Position numbers and translations under genes: made by a program. This document shows, one piece after another, positions 6,181 to 13,628 of a stretch of 64,000 nucleotides of DNA. A model generated the notes under the pieces. That model ran no database searches. It saw only the letters and a program-made list of their open reading frames with translations, and had not been told where the DNA came from. The stretch is from Actinomadura oligospora ATCC 43269 (lineage in GTDB: Bacteria; Actinomycetota; Actinomycetes; Streptosporangiales; Streptosporangiaceae): the NCBI RefSeq assembly GCF_000518265.1, contig NZ_JADG01000003.1, positions 248,001 through 312,000 on the forward strand. Reading direction: 5' to 3'. Within the stretch, counting starts at the first letter, position 1. The number at the start of each line of letters is the position of its first letter.

Positions 6181-8625
6181 ATGAACGCCGCAGACCGTGA
6201 AGCCCGCGTCGAGGAGGCCCTCGCCCGGCTCGACCTGGACGCCAAGGCGAGCCTGCTGTCCGGGCAGGACCTCTGGACCCTGCCCGCGCTGCCCGAGATC
6301 GGCCTCGCCTCGATCGTGATGTCGGACGGCCCGGTCGGAGTGCGCGGGACCGCGTTCGACCCGTCCGACACGTCCCTCACCCTGCCGAGCCCGACCGCCC
6401 TCGCCGCGACCTGGGACCCGGACCTGGCCCGACGCGCCGGACGGGCCCTCGCGGCCGAAGCCCATCGCAAGGGCGTGCACGTCCTGCTCGCGCCGACCGT
6501 CAACCTGCACCGGTCACCGCTCGGCGGACGGCACTTCGAGTGCTACTCCGAGGACCCGCTGCTCACCGCCCGCATCGGCGCGGCCCACGTCACCGGCGTC
6601 CAGGAGTGCGGCGTCGCCGCGACGGTGAAGCACTTCGTCGCCAACGACGCCGAGACCGAGCGGTTCACCGTGACGAACCGGATCGGGGAGCGCGCGCTGC
6701 GCGAGCTGTACCTCGCGCCGTTCGAGCAGATCGTCGCGGAGGCCCGGCCGTGGCTGGTGATGTCGGCCTACAACGCCGTCAACGGCCCGACCATGACCGA
6801 GAACCGGGAGCTCCAGTCCGGCGTGCTGCGCGGCGAGTGGGGCTTCGACGGCGTGGTGGTGTCGGACTGGCTGGCGGCCCGCGACACCGTCCGGGCGATC
6901 GAGGGCGGGCTGGACGTCGCGATGCCCGGCCCGCGCACGGTGTTCGGGCGCGCGCTGGCGGCGGCCGTCCGGGACGGGCGCGTGAGCGAGAAGAGCGTGG
7001 ACGACGCCGTCCGGAACGTCCTGCGGCTGGCCGCCCGCGTCGGCCTGCTCGACGGCCTCCCTCCCGAAGTGCCCGCCGAGAGCCGCCCTGTCCCCGAGGA
7101 CGGCCGCGCGGTGGCTCGCGAGATCGCGACGCGCTCCTTCGTCCTGCTGCACAACCGCGCGAGCGTCCTTCCCCTGGACCCGGCGGTACTTCCGGGCGGC
7201 ATCGCGCTCATCGGACGCGCCGCCGAGGCACCGCGCGTCCTCGGCGGCGGCTCGGCCACCGTCTTCCCCGAACGCGTCGTGTCCCTCCTGGACGCCCTGC
7301 GCGACGCCCTCCCCGAGGCGACTCCGCTCACCCACGAACCCGGAACCGACCTCACCGAGGCGCTCGCCGTCGCGGGGGAGGGCTTCGACCTGTGGACGGT
7401 CCTGCGCGCCGAGCGCGGCGCGGTGCTCGCCCAACAGGAGGTCACGAGCGGGCGCATCCGCTGGACGGACTCGTCCCTGCCGGGCGGCGTCGACTACGAC
7501 GCGCTCGCGACGGTCGAGCTGACCGGCCGTTTCACCCCGCGGGAATCCGGTTCGCACACCTTCGGCACGCGAGGCGTCGGGGCGTTCACTCTCACCGTGG
7601 ACGGCCACGTCCTGTTCGACGGAGAGCACCGCTCAGCGGGCGCGGACCCTCTGGAAGCCCTCACGGGCCGTCCGATCCCACGCGGCGACATCGAACTGCG
7701 CGCAGGTGAACCGGTCGAGGTCGTCCTGCTCGCCACCACTCCCAAGATGGAGTACGGCGACCTGCGCGGAGTCTCCTTCGCCCTCGCGCACGCCGCGCCC
7801 GCGCGCTCCGACGACCCCCTGATCGACCGCGCGGTGGCCGCCGCCGCGTCCGCCGACGTCGCGGTCGTCGTGGTCGCCACGACCGAGGCCGTCGAGAGCG
7901 AGGGCTTCGACCGCGAGACCCTGCGCCTGCCCGGACGCCAGGACGACCTGGTCGCACGGGTCGCCGCCGCCAACCCCCGCACCGTCGTCGTCGTGAACGC
8001 CGGATCGCCGGTCGAGATGCCGTGGCGCGACGACGTGGCGGCGGTCCTCCTGTCCTGGTTCCCAGGTCAGGAGGGCGGGGCCGCGCTGGCGGACGTCCTG
8101 CTGGGCCTTGACGAGCCCGGCGGACGCCTCCCCACCACCTGGCTTGCCCGCCTCACCGACGCCCCGGTCACCCGCGTCACCCCCGAGGACGGCGTCCTGC
8201 CCTACGACGAGGGCGTCTTCATCGGCTACCGCGCCTGGCAGCGCCACCCGGCCGTCCCCGCCTACCCGTTCGGACACGGCCTCGGCTACACCACCTGGAC
8301 CTACGAGACCTTGGAGACGACCGCCGACTCCGCGCGCGTCCGCGTCCGCAACACCGGCGACCGTCCGGGCCGAGAGACCGTGCAACTCTACGTAGGCCCG
8401 GCCGAGGCGGACCCGTCCCGCCCCACCCACTGGCTGGCAGGCTTCGCCACCGCGACCGCCGCCCCTGGCGAGATGGCCGACATCGAGGTGCCCCTACCGC
8501 TCCGCGCCTTCCAGATCTGGGATGAGGAAACTTCCACCTGGACGACCGTCCCCGGTGACTACCGAATCCACGCCGCCCACGACGCCACCGACCTGCGCCT
8601 CACAACAACCCTCACCATCCCCTGA
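6181..8625 (+). CDS. Glycoside hydrolase family 3 beta-glucosidase with PA14 insert
   Basis: 814 residues, no signal peptide, so probably cytoplasmic. The GH3 N-terminal TIM barrel has SDGPVGVRG, KHFVANDAE and the nucleophile Asp229 in VVVSDW. The alpha/beta sandwich domain follows. About residues 400-540 form a PA14-like insert (GRFTPRESGSHTFGTRG, then TLTVDGHVLFDG), as in KdgF/DesR-type beta-glucosidases that use it for substrate selection. A fibronectin-III-like C-terminal domain ends the protein. The ATG has GAGGAG about ten bases upstream. Likely role: hydrolysis of imported beta-glucosides or deglycosylation of small molecules. The exact sugar is not readable. Confidence 0.9.
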   Translation: MNAADREARVEEALARLDLDAKASLLSGQDLWTLPALPEIGLASIVMSDGPVGVRGTAFDPSDTSLTLPSPTALAATWDPDLARRAGRALAAEAHRKGVHVLLAPTVNLHRSPLGGRHFECYSEDPLLTARIGAAHVTGVQECGVAATVKHFVANDAETERFTVTNRIGERALRELYLAPFEQIVAEARPWLVMSAYNAVNGPTMTENRELQSGVLRGEWGFDGVVVSDWLAARDTVRAIEGGLDVAMPGPRTVFGRALAAAVRDGRVSEKSVDDAVRNVLRLAARVGLLDGLPPEVPAESRPVPEDGRAVAREIATRSFVLLHNRASVLPLDPAVLPGGIALIGRAAEAPRVLGGGSATVFPERVVSLLDALRDALPEATPLTHEPGTDLTEALAVAGEGFDLWTVLRAERGAVLAQQEVTSGRIRWTDSSLPGGVDYDALATVELTGRFTPRESGSHTFGTRGVGAFTLTVDGHVLFDGEHRSAGADPLEALTGRPIPRGDIELRAGEPVEVVLLATTPKMEYGDLRGVSFALAHAAPARSDDPLIDRAVAAAASADVAVVVVATTEAVESEGFDRETLRLPGRQDDLVARVAAANPRTVVVVNAGSPVEMPWRDDVAAVLLSWFPGQEGGAALADVLLGLDEPGGRLPTTWLARLTDAPVTRVTPEDGVLPYDEGVFIGYRAWQRHPAVPAYPFGHGLGYTTWTYETLETTADSARVRVRNTGDRPGRETVQLYVGPAEADPSRPTHWLAGFATATAAPGEMADIEVPLPLRAFQIWDEETSTWTTVPGDYRIHAAHDATDLRLTTTLTIP

Positions 8626-8656
8626 CCCGCGCCCACCAGGTTCAGGCGCGTCGGGC

Positions 8657-9259
8657 TCAGCCGTCGGTCGACTGACGAGCACGGTGGGCGCGAAGCTTGT
8701 GCCGGTTGCCGCACCGCTCCATCGAGCACCAGCGCCGCGCCCCCGGACGGGACGAGTCGACGAACACGAGCGGGCAGTTGTCGCTCGCACACTCCCGGAT
8801 GCGCCCGGCGAGCGGCCCGGTCAGCAGCTCGATCATCTCCCTGGCCATCGTCGACAGCGCCTGCGTGGCCGTCACCGGCGGCGCCCACCCCACGGAGCCG
8901 CCGTCCGCGGCCAACTCCGGAGCCAACGCAGGCGCGGAAGCGGCCCGGTTGATGACCGCCACGTCCTCGGCCGCGAGCGGCAGCCCGTCGGCGCGAGCGT
9001 GCGCGACGACCCAGACGGCCTGCCGCAACGTCTTGGCCGCGACCAGCTCGGACGGCGTGACCGGAACGGTCAGGGCAACCGACAACGGCGGCTCGGCCAG
9101 CCATTCGGCCAGGTCGCCGGGCTCATGAAGCGTCTCGAACACCGCGTACGGGCCCTCGCCCCCGGTGTGCGCGAAATCCAGGCATACGGCCCCGGCGTCG
9201 AACCGAAATGACCCGCCCTTGGGATCGTGCAGAACCCGACCGGTTGTGCTCGTGCGCAT
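8657..9259 (-). CDS. CGNR zinc-finger / ABATE-domain transcription factor
   Basis: 200 residues. The N-terminal ABATE domain (FDAGAVCLDFAHTGG) is followed by a helical middle and a C-terminal CGNR zinc finger: C in RECASDNC, then RRWCSMERCGNRHKLRAH, so Cys pairs precede the CGNR signature. Such proteins are thought to be stress-linked DNA-binding regulators. The ATG at 9259 has no ribosome site; a TATAGT -10 box on this strand ends six bases before it, so the mRNA is probably leaderless. The palindrome at 9260-9280 touches the start codon and would allow autoregulation. The divergent RidA-like gene is the obvious target. Confidence 0.85.
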   Translation of the reverse strand: MRTSTTGRVLHDPKGGSFRFDAGAVCLDFAHTGGEGPYAVFETLHEPGDLAEWLAEPPLSVALTVPVTPSELVAAKTLRQAVWVVAHARADGLPLAAEDVAVINRAASAPALAPELAADGGSVGWAPPVTATQALSTMAREMIELLTGPLAGRIRECASDNCPLVFVDSSRPGARRWCSMERCGNRHKLRAHRARQSTDG

Positions 9260-9306
9260 GAAACCACTATAACTGGTTTCACATGGACACCCCTTAAACG
9301 GGTTTC
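9244..9306. promoter_or_regulatory. Divergent promoter with palindromic operator (CGNR gene / RidA gene)
   Basis: GAAACCA-N7-TGGTTTC at 9260-9280 is an inverted repeat whose centre holds both -10 boxes: TATAAC (9268-9273, plus strand) and TATAGT (9266-9271, minus strand). On the plus strand TTGTGC at 9244-9249 gives a -35 with an 18-bp spacer. AAAC-GG-GTTT at 9296-9305 may be a second half-strength site. One bound dimer would block both genes. Confidence 0.65.
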
Positions 9307-9325
9307 GTCTCCGAGGAGGGCAACG

Positions 9326-9715
9326 ATGACCGTCCGTCACATCAACCCCGAGGGCATGCACCGCAGCCCGGCGTTCAGCCAGGCCGTTGTGGTCGAGCAG
9401 CCCGCGAAGACCATCTACATCGGGGGCCAGAACGGCGTGGGCCCCGACGGCAAGGTCGTCGGCCCCACCCTCGCCGACCAGGCCGCCCAGGCGCTCCGCA
9501 ACATCACCACCATCCTGGAGAGCGAGGGCGCGACCCTGGCGGACATCGTCCACTGGCGCGTCGCCGTCGTGGAAGGCCATTCCTTCAACGACGGCTACGC
9601 CGCCTTCCAGGAGATCTGGGACCCCAAGAACCCCCCACCCGCCATCACCGTCCACGTGGTCACCGGCCTCGGCCCCGACCACCTCGTGGAAATCGACGCC
9701 GTAGCCGCCCTCTGA
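9326..9715 (+). CDS. RidA-family protein lacking the catalytic Arg
   Basis: 129 residues, the usual length of a RidA/YjgF/UK114 trimer subunit. Typical motifs are TIYIGGQNGVGPDGK, the QA...NI helix, and LVEIDAVAAL at the C-terminus. In RidA enzymes that deaminate enamines and imines, a conserved Arg follows Pro-Ala near the C-terminus (PAR-S/T). Here the sequence is PPAITVHVV, with Ile in that place, so classical enamine deaminase activity is doubtful. GAGGAGG lies seven bases before the ATG. It is transcribed divergently from the CGNR regulator through a shared operator. A ligand-sensing or alternative Rid-subfamily role is possible. Confidence 0.85.
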   Translation: MTVRHINPEGMHRSPAFSQAVVVEQPAKTIYIGGQNGVGPDGKVVGPTLADQAAQALRNITTILESEGATLADIVHWRVAVVEGHSFNDGYAAFQEIWDPKNPPPAITVHVVTGLGPDHLVEIDAVAAL

Positions 9716-9733
9716 CCCCACACCCGACCCGCC

Positions 9734-10912
9734 TCACCCCGTCAGAGGTGTGGTGGTGACGGGTTGGCCTAGGGCGCTGCCTTGGAGCCAGTCGGTCCAG
9801 GACTTGGCCCAAGGGGTGGGGCCGTTGCCGAAGCGGAGTTTGCGGGACGTGCCGGTGACCTCGATGATGTCGCCGACGTTGGTGAAGTCGAAGAACCACT
9901 TCGCGTCCGAGGGGGACGCGTTGACGCAGCCGTGGCTGACGTTGGAGTTGCCCTGGGAGCCGGTGGACCACGGGGCCGCGTGGACGAACGTGCCGCTGTA
10001 GGTCATGCGGACGTTCCAGTCGGTGGGGATCCGGTACGCGCCGGGATCGCCGGTGGTCGCCGAGTCCATGATGATGTGGGCGTCCTTCTCCTGGGCGATC
10101 ATGACGCCGGTGTAGCTGTCGTCGCCCGGACGGCCCAGGCTGACCGGCAGCGTCCGGACGAGCCTGCCCGCTTTGTAGACCTTCGCCTCATGGGTCTCGG
10201 CGTTGATCCTCGTGTAGTGCTTCGCGCCGACGGTGAAGGAGAGCGCGCGGTCCTTGGTGCCGTAGAGGCCGGTGCCCGCCTTCACCCCGGCCAGGTGCGC
10301 GACCAGCTTCACCTTCGTGCCGGACGGCCAGTACTCCTTCGGCCGGAAGTCGACCTCGCGGTCGCTGATCCAGTACCAGGCGCCCGTGATGTGGGTGGAC
10401 GTCCGCAACTCCAGGGATCGTTCGACCGCCTGCTTGCCCGCCTTCGTCGGCACGTCGCCGCTCAGCAGCAGCTGGATGGGGATGCCGACGCCGACGGCCT
10501 CGCCGTTCAGCGGCGCCAGGCCGCTCTCGAGCTTCTGCTTGGCGGCGAGCGTGGTGAACGTGGACGTCGCGGTCGCCTGCTTGCCGCCGTCGCCGCCGTG
10601 CGCGGTCACCGTGTACGTCGCGCCCGGGACGAGACCCCACGACGTCTGCCAGCTCCTACCGTCCGGCGACAGTTTTCCGTCGGCCTTGCGCCCCTTGGCG
10701 TCGGCGACGGAGACGTCCGTCAGTCTGCCCTTCGCGGCCTTCACCACGACCGGCTGGTCGGGAGCGACCTGCTGCGTCCCGTTCGCCGGAGTGATGGACG
10801 GCGGGGGAGCGGCGTCCTTCGAGCCGCCCCCGCCCGACCCGCCACCGGACGAACAGCCCGCTACCAGCGAGAACACCCCGACCAGCGCCACACCTTCCCT
10901 GAACCTGCCCAC
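9734..10912 (-). CDS. L,D-transpeptidase lipoprotein with Ig-like domains
   Basis: 392 residues. A short signal sequence ends in the lipobox LVAGC, so it should be a lipoprotein on the outer face of the membrane. A Ser/Gly linker and two Ig-like domains follow, then the YkuD catalytic domain (about residues 245-365) with the HxGxxx...SHGCVNASPSDA signature carrying the nucleophile Cys. The C-terminal tail of about 30 residues is typical of LdtMt2-like enzymes. Such enzymes make 3-3 peptidoglycan cross-links, often beta-lactam tolerant. The GTG at 10912 is chosen for its GGGGAG ribosome site; an upstream ATG at 10987 lacks one. It converges with the RidA-like gene across 18 bp. Confidence 0.92.
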   Translation of the reverse strand: MGRFREGVALVGVFSLVAGCSSGGGSGGGGSKDAAPPPSITPANGTQQVAPDQPVVVKAAKGRLTDVSVADAKGRKADGKLSPDGRSWQTSWGLVPGATYTVTAHGGDGGKQATATSTFTTLAAKQKLESGLAPLNGEAVGVGIPIQLLLSGDVPTKAGKQAVERSLELRTSTHITGAWYWISDREVDFRPKEYWPSGTKVKLVAHLAGVKAGTGLYGTKDRALSFTVGAKHYTRINAETHEAKVYKAGRLVRTLPVSLGRPGDDSYTGVMIAQEKDAHIIMDSATTGDPGAYRIPTDWNVRMTYSGTFVHAAPWSTGSQGNSNVSHGCVNASPSDAKWFFDFTNVGDIIEVTGTSRKLRFGNGPTPWAKSWTDWLQGSALGQPVTTTPLTG

Positions 10913-11031
10913 GCTCGTACCTCCCCGTCGTCCCCTCCAGGGTAAGCACGCACCTCCGGCCAGCAGGGCCGAGCCGATTCTCTTCACAAGGCCGGCGGCC
11001 CGCCCTGTCGGAACTGGGCGCCATGCCGCTG

Positions 11032-11442
11032 TCAGCGATTGCGGAAGTCGACCTTCGCGCGCAGGGCGGCGAACTCGTCGTCGTTCTCCGTGTACGCGTC
11101 GAAGGAGATTCGGAAGTCGCCCCGGGGAATCTCCCGGGGCAACTGGAACGTCCAGGTCTGTTTCCAGGGTCCTGGGGGAGCCTCCAGGTCGCCCGAAAGC
11201 TTGCCGCCCCAGCTCGCCAGCAGATCGGGCAGCGAGAGCGTCCGGCGAACCAGGGTGATAAGGCCGAGCTTCACGGTCATCTGCACGTACACCTGCGCCA
11301 GATCCACCTTCTGGCGCAGCTCACCCTCCAGGTCGACGCGGAGCTGACTCCCCGGCTTGGGGAACGAGGGATCCAAGGTGACGTCGCTGATCCGCAGGAC
11401 GTAGGAGTCGTCGCTGAGGTCTTCGAGCAAGTCTGTTGACAT
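11032..11442 (-). CDS. ML (MD-2/NPC2-like) lipid-recognition domain protein without cysteines
   Basis: 136 residues. The middle and end resemble ML-domain phosphatidylglycerol/phosphatidylinositol transfer proteins of fungi: KPGSQLRVDLEGEL, VYVQMTVKLGLITLV, LPDLLASWG, then PREIPRGDFRISFDAY and a final VDF strand. Eukaryotic ML proteins are secreted and held by disulfides. This one has no signal peptide and no cysteine at all, so it appears made for the cytoplasm. A lipid- or sterol-like ligand is inferred from the fold only. The ATG has no clear ribosome site. It stands alone between the transpeptidase gene and a 387-bp gap. The ML call comes from motif memory and is worth a structure prediction. 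Confidence 0.7.
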   Translation of the reverse strand: MSTDLLEDLSDDSYVLRISDVTLDPSFPKPGSQLRVDLEGELRQKVDLAQVYVQMTVKLGLITLVRRTLSLPDLLASWGGKLSGDLEAPPGPWKQTWTFQLPREIPRGDFRISFDAYTENDDEFAALRAKVDFRNR

Positions 11443-11713
11443 GTCCAGACCGTATCCAAATCACTGCGGATGGTAACTGCATCTCGACGGGCAGGCATGT
11501 CGCCGAGAACGGAGCCCGCTCAAACGTGTCGACCTGCCCACTGAAACCCCGGCGCAGGGGGCACCACGGGACCAAGAGCGAAGGCGGGACCTCCGCCGAC
11601 AAGCCCGCCGCGCCGCCCGCAGCATCGGCCGCCCCATCCGAACCAAGGTCCACGCCTCCACCCGACTCTTCGCGTGCCATAGGACCAGGTCAGATGGCAT
11701 TCCAGCACGCGAG

Positions 11714-11745
11714 AAGGGCGGTCCCCGAGGTTGGGGACCGCCCTT
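11714..11745. terminator. Terminator hairpin, 13-bp stem
   Basis: Perfect stem 11714-11726 with 11733-11745, loop GAGGTT. It is the second of two hairpins beyond the end of the pentose-phosphate operon and a likely back-up terminator for minus-strand transcription. Confidence 0.7.
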
Positions 11746-11767
11746 GCCCGCGCGCTGAAGGTCCTTG

Positions 11768-11821
11768 GGGACAGACCAACCGGGAGCCGTGCCAACGCAC
11801 GGCTCCCGGTTGGTCTGTCCC
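11768..11821. terminator. Terminator hairpin, perfect 25-bp stem
   Basis: Positions 11768-11792 pair perfectly with 11797-11821 around the loop CAAC. It starts nine bases after the pgl stop on the minus strand. This is an unusually long flawless stem; it should end the zwf-opcA-pgl transcript and could leave a stable RNA 3' end. Confidence 0.85.
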
Positions 11822-11829
11822 GGATCAGG

Positions 11830-12612
11830 TCAGGGGGATGCGATGCGCTCGATTCCGCGGGGGAGTTCTGCTGCGGCGGCGCGGTCCAGGAGGAACAGTG
11901 TGGAGCGACGTCCGCGCGCGCCCGCGACCGGGACCTGCACGGGCCCGGCCTCGGGGGACAGGCCCAGCCGGACGGCCTTGGCCTTCGACTCGCCCGCCGC
12001 GAGCACCCACACGTCCCGGGCCGCCCGCAGGGACGGCATGGTCAGCGAGATGCGCGTCGGCGGCGGCTTCGGCGCGCCGCGCACGCCCACCACCGGACGG
12101 TCGTCGTACAGCGCGGGCATCCCCGGGAACAGCGACGCGACGTGCGCGTCCGGCCCGACGCCCAGCATCAGCACGTCGAAGGACGGGACGGGGCCGTGGT
12201 CCTCCGGACGCGCCGCCCGGCGCAGCTCCTCGGCGTACCGCGCGGCGGCGGCCTCGGGGTCGGCGCCGTCCGGGCCGTTCGTCGCGGGCATCGGGTGCAC
12301 CCGCGCCGGGTCGAGGTCCACGTGGTCGAGCAGCGCCGCGCGCGCCCCGGTCTCGTTGCGCTCCGGGTCGCCGGTCGGCAGGAACCGCTCGTCGCCCCAC
12401 CAGATGTCCAGCTTGTGCCAGTCGATCGCGTCCCGCGCGGGCGTGGCGTTCAGCGCGGACAGGACGGCCGTGCCGACGCCGCCGCCCGTCAGCACCACCG
12501 AGGCGGTGCCGCGCGCGGCCTGGGCGTCCACGATCCGGGTGACCAGGCGCGCCGCCGCGGCCTTCGCCAGCAGCTCCTGGTCGCGGTGGATCAGGACGGT
12601 CGGAGTGCTCAC
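11830..12612 (-). CDS. pgl: 6-phosphogluconolactonase
   Basis: 260 residues of the NagB/RpiA-type sugar-phosphate fold. Motifs seen: VVLTGGGVG near residue 40, then WHKLDIWWGDERFLP, the SNxxxA-like segment with NETGARAALLDHV, and FDVLMLGVGPDAHVASLFPG with the catalytic His region. It hydrolyses 6-phosphoglucono-delta-lactone from Zwf to 6-phosphogluconate. Its GTG overlaps the opcA stop by four bases (GTGA, 12609-12612), so it is coupled to opcA. It is the last gene of the operon, followed by two hairpins. Confidence 0.93.
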   Translation of the reverse strand: MSTPTVLIHRDQELLAKAAAARLVTRIVDAQAARGTASVVLTGGGVGTAVLSALNATPARDAIDWHKLDIWWGDERFLPTGDPERNETGARAALLDHVDLDPARVHPMPATNGPDGADPEAAAARYAEELRRAARPEDHGPVPSFDVLMLGVGPDAHVASLFPGMPALYDDRPVVGVRGAPKPPPTRISLTMPSLRAARDVWVLAAGESKAKAVRLGLSPEAGPVQVPVAGARGRRSTLFLLDRAAAAELPRGIERIASP

Positions 12613-13625
12613 TTGGACGACCCCGAACCCGAGCCGGAGCCCGGCCGCTTGGCGGGCGCCGCCTTCTTCGCGGCGCTCTTGTCCGCCGCCTCGGCCTCCT
12701 GCTGCGTGGTCGCGGCGGACAGGTCCTTGGCGAACCGCGTCACCGCGTCCTGGTACACCTCGTCCGGGTCGAGCCGTCGCAGCTCCTCGGCCAGCAGGTC
12801 GGCCATCGGACGGCGCTGCAGCGAGACCTGCCGGTCCGGCTGGCCGGGACGCGCGAGCGTCGCGACGCGTCCGTCGGGACGTGACACCTGGATGTCGCCG
12901 TCCTTGGTCGTCAGCCGGACGGCGGTGATGCCAGGCCCGTCCGACGAGGACCGGACGACCCGGATGCCGAGCCGCACCTCGAGCCAGGCCGCCAGCAGTT
13001 CGGCGGACGGGCTGTCCGGCTCCGCCGAGACCTCGCCACCGGTGATCCGGTCGTGGTCCTGGTCGAGCGCCGCCGCCAGCAGCGAACGCCAGTTGGTGAT
13101 GCGGGTCCAGGCGAAGTCGGTGTCGCCAGGGCGGTACACCTCGGCGAGCCGGGCGAGGGTGCCGAGCCGGTCGCGGGCCGCGTAGGAGTCGGTCACCCGG
13201 CGCGCGGCGAGCGCGCCGAGCGGGTCGGACGCCGGGGCCTTCGGGACCCGTCCGCCCGGCCACCAGGTGACCACCGGGGTGTCCGGCATCAGCAGCGGCA
13301 CGACGACCGAGTCGGCGTGCTCGGCGAGCGGGCCGTACATGCGCAGCAGCACGGTCTCGCCCGGCCCGGTCTCGCCCATCCGGATCTCGGCGTCCAGCCG
13401 GGACGAGCTGCCGCGCGCGTCCCGCGAGATGACCGTCAGCACCCGGCACGGGTGCTCGCGGGCCGCCTCGGTCGCCGCGCGGACCGCGTCGTACTGCGCC
13501 GACTCGTCGGTGACGATGATCAGGGTGAGCACCATGCCGACGGCCGGGCCGCCCATCAGGTGCCGGGCCTGGGTCAGCGACTCCTGGATCCGGCGGGTGG
13601 TGGTGTTGGTGAGATCGATGTTCAT
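12609..13625 (-). CDS. opcA: Glucose-6-phosphate dehydrogenase assembly protein OpcA
   Basis: 338 residues matching actinobacterial OpcA: the N-terminal segment MNIDLTNTTTRRIQESLTQ, the TWWPGG motif (about residue 120) and the ADLLAEELRRLDPDEVYQDA segment near the C-terminus. A charged tail (Lys, Ala, Gly, Ser) ends the protein. OpcA is needed for assembly and activity of G6PDH in actinobacteria and cyanobacteria. It lies three bases downstream of zwf and overlaps pgl, as expected for a complex-forming partner. Confidence 0.93.
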   Translation of the reverse strand: MNIDLTNTTTRRIQESLTQARHLMGGPAVGMVLTLIIVTDESAQYDAVRAATEAAREHPCRVLTVISRDARGSSSRLDAEIRMGETGPGETVLLRMYGPLAEHADSVVVPLLMPDTPVVTWWPGGRVPKAPASDPLGALAARRVTDSYAARDRLGTLARLAEVYRPGDTDFAWTRITNWRSLLAAALDQDHDRITGGEVSAEPDSPSAELLAAWLEVRLGIRVVRSSSDGPGITAVRLTTKDGDIQVSRPDGRVATLARPGQPDRQVSLQRRPMADLLAEELRRLDPDEVYQDAVTRFAKDLSAATTQQEAEAADKSAAKKAAPAKRPGSGSGSGSSK

Positions 13626-13628
13626 GGG

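Larger units (their letters stand above)
11443..11829. other. 387-bp gap with two terminator hairpins, no convincing gene
   Basis: Open frames exist on both strands but have no ribosome sites, recognisable motifs or plausible codon use. The right half holds the hairpins at 11714-11745 and 11768-11821. The left half (11443-11713) would be the promoter region of the ML gene; nothing clear is seen in it. Confidence 0.6.

Noticed and set aside
11436-12542. Long open frame on the plus strand over the hairpins and pgl
   Set aside because: It runs antisense through pgl, reads through both hairpins, and has no ribosome site or family motif; high-GC shadow frame.
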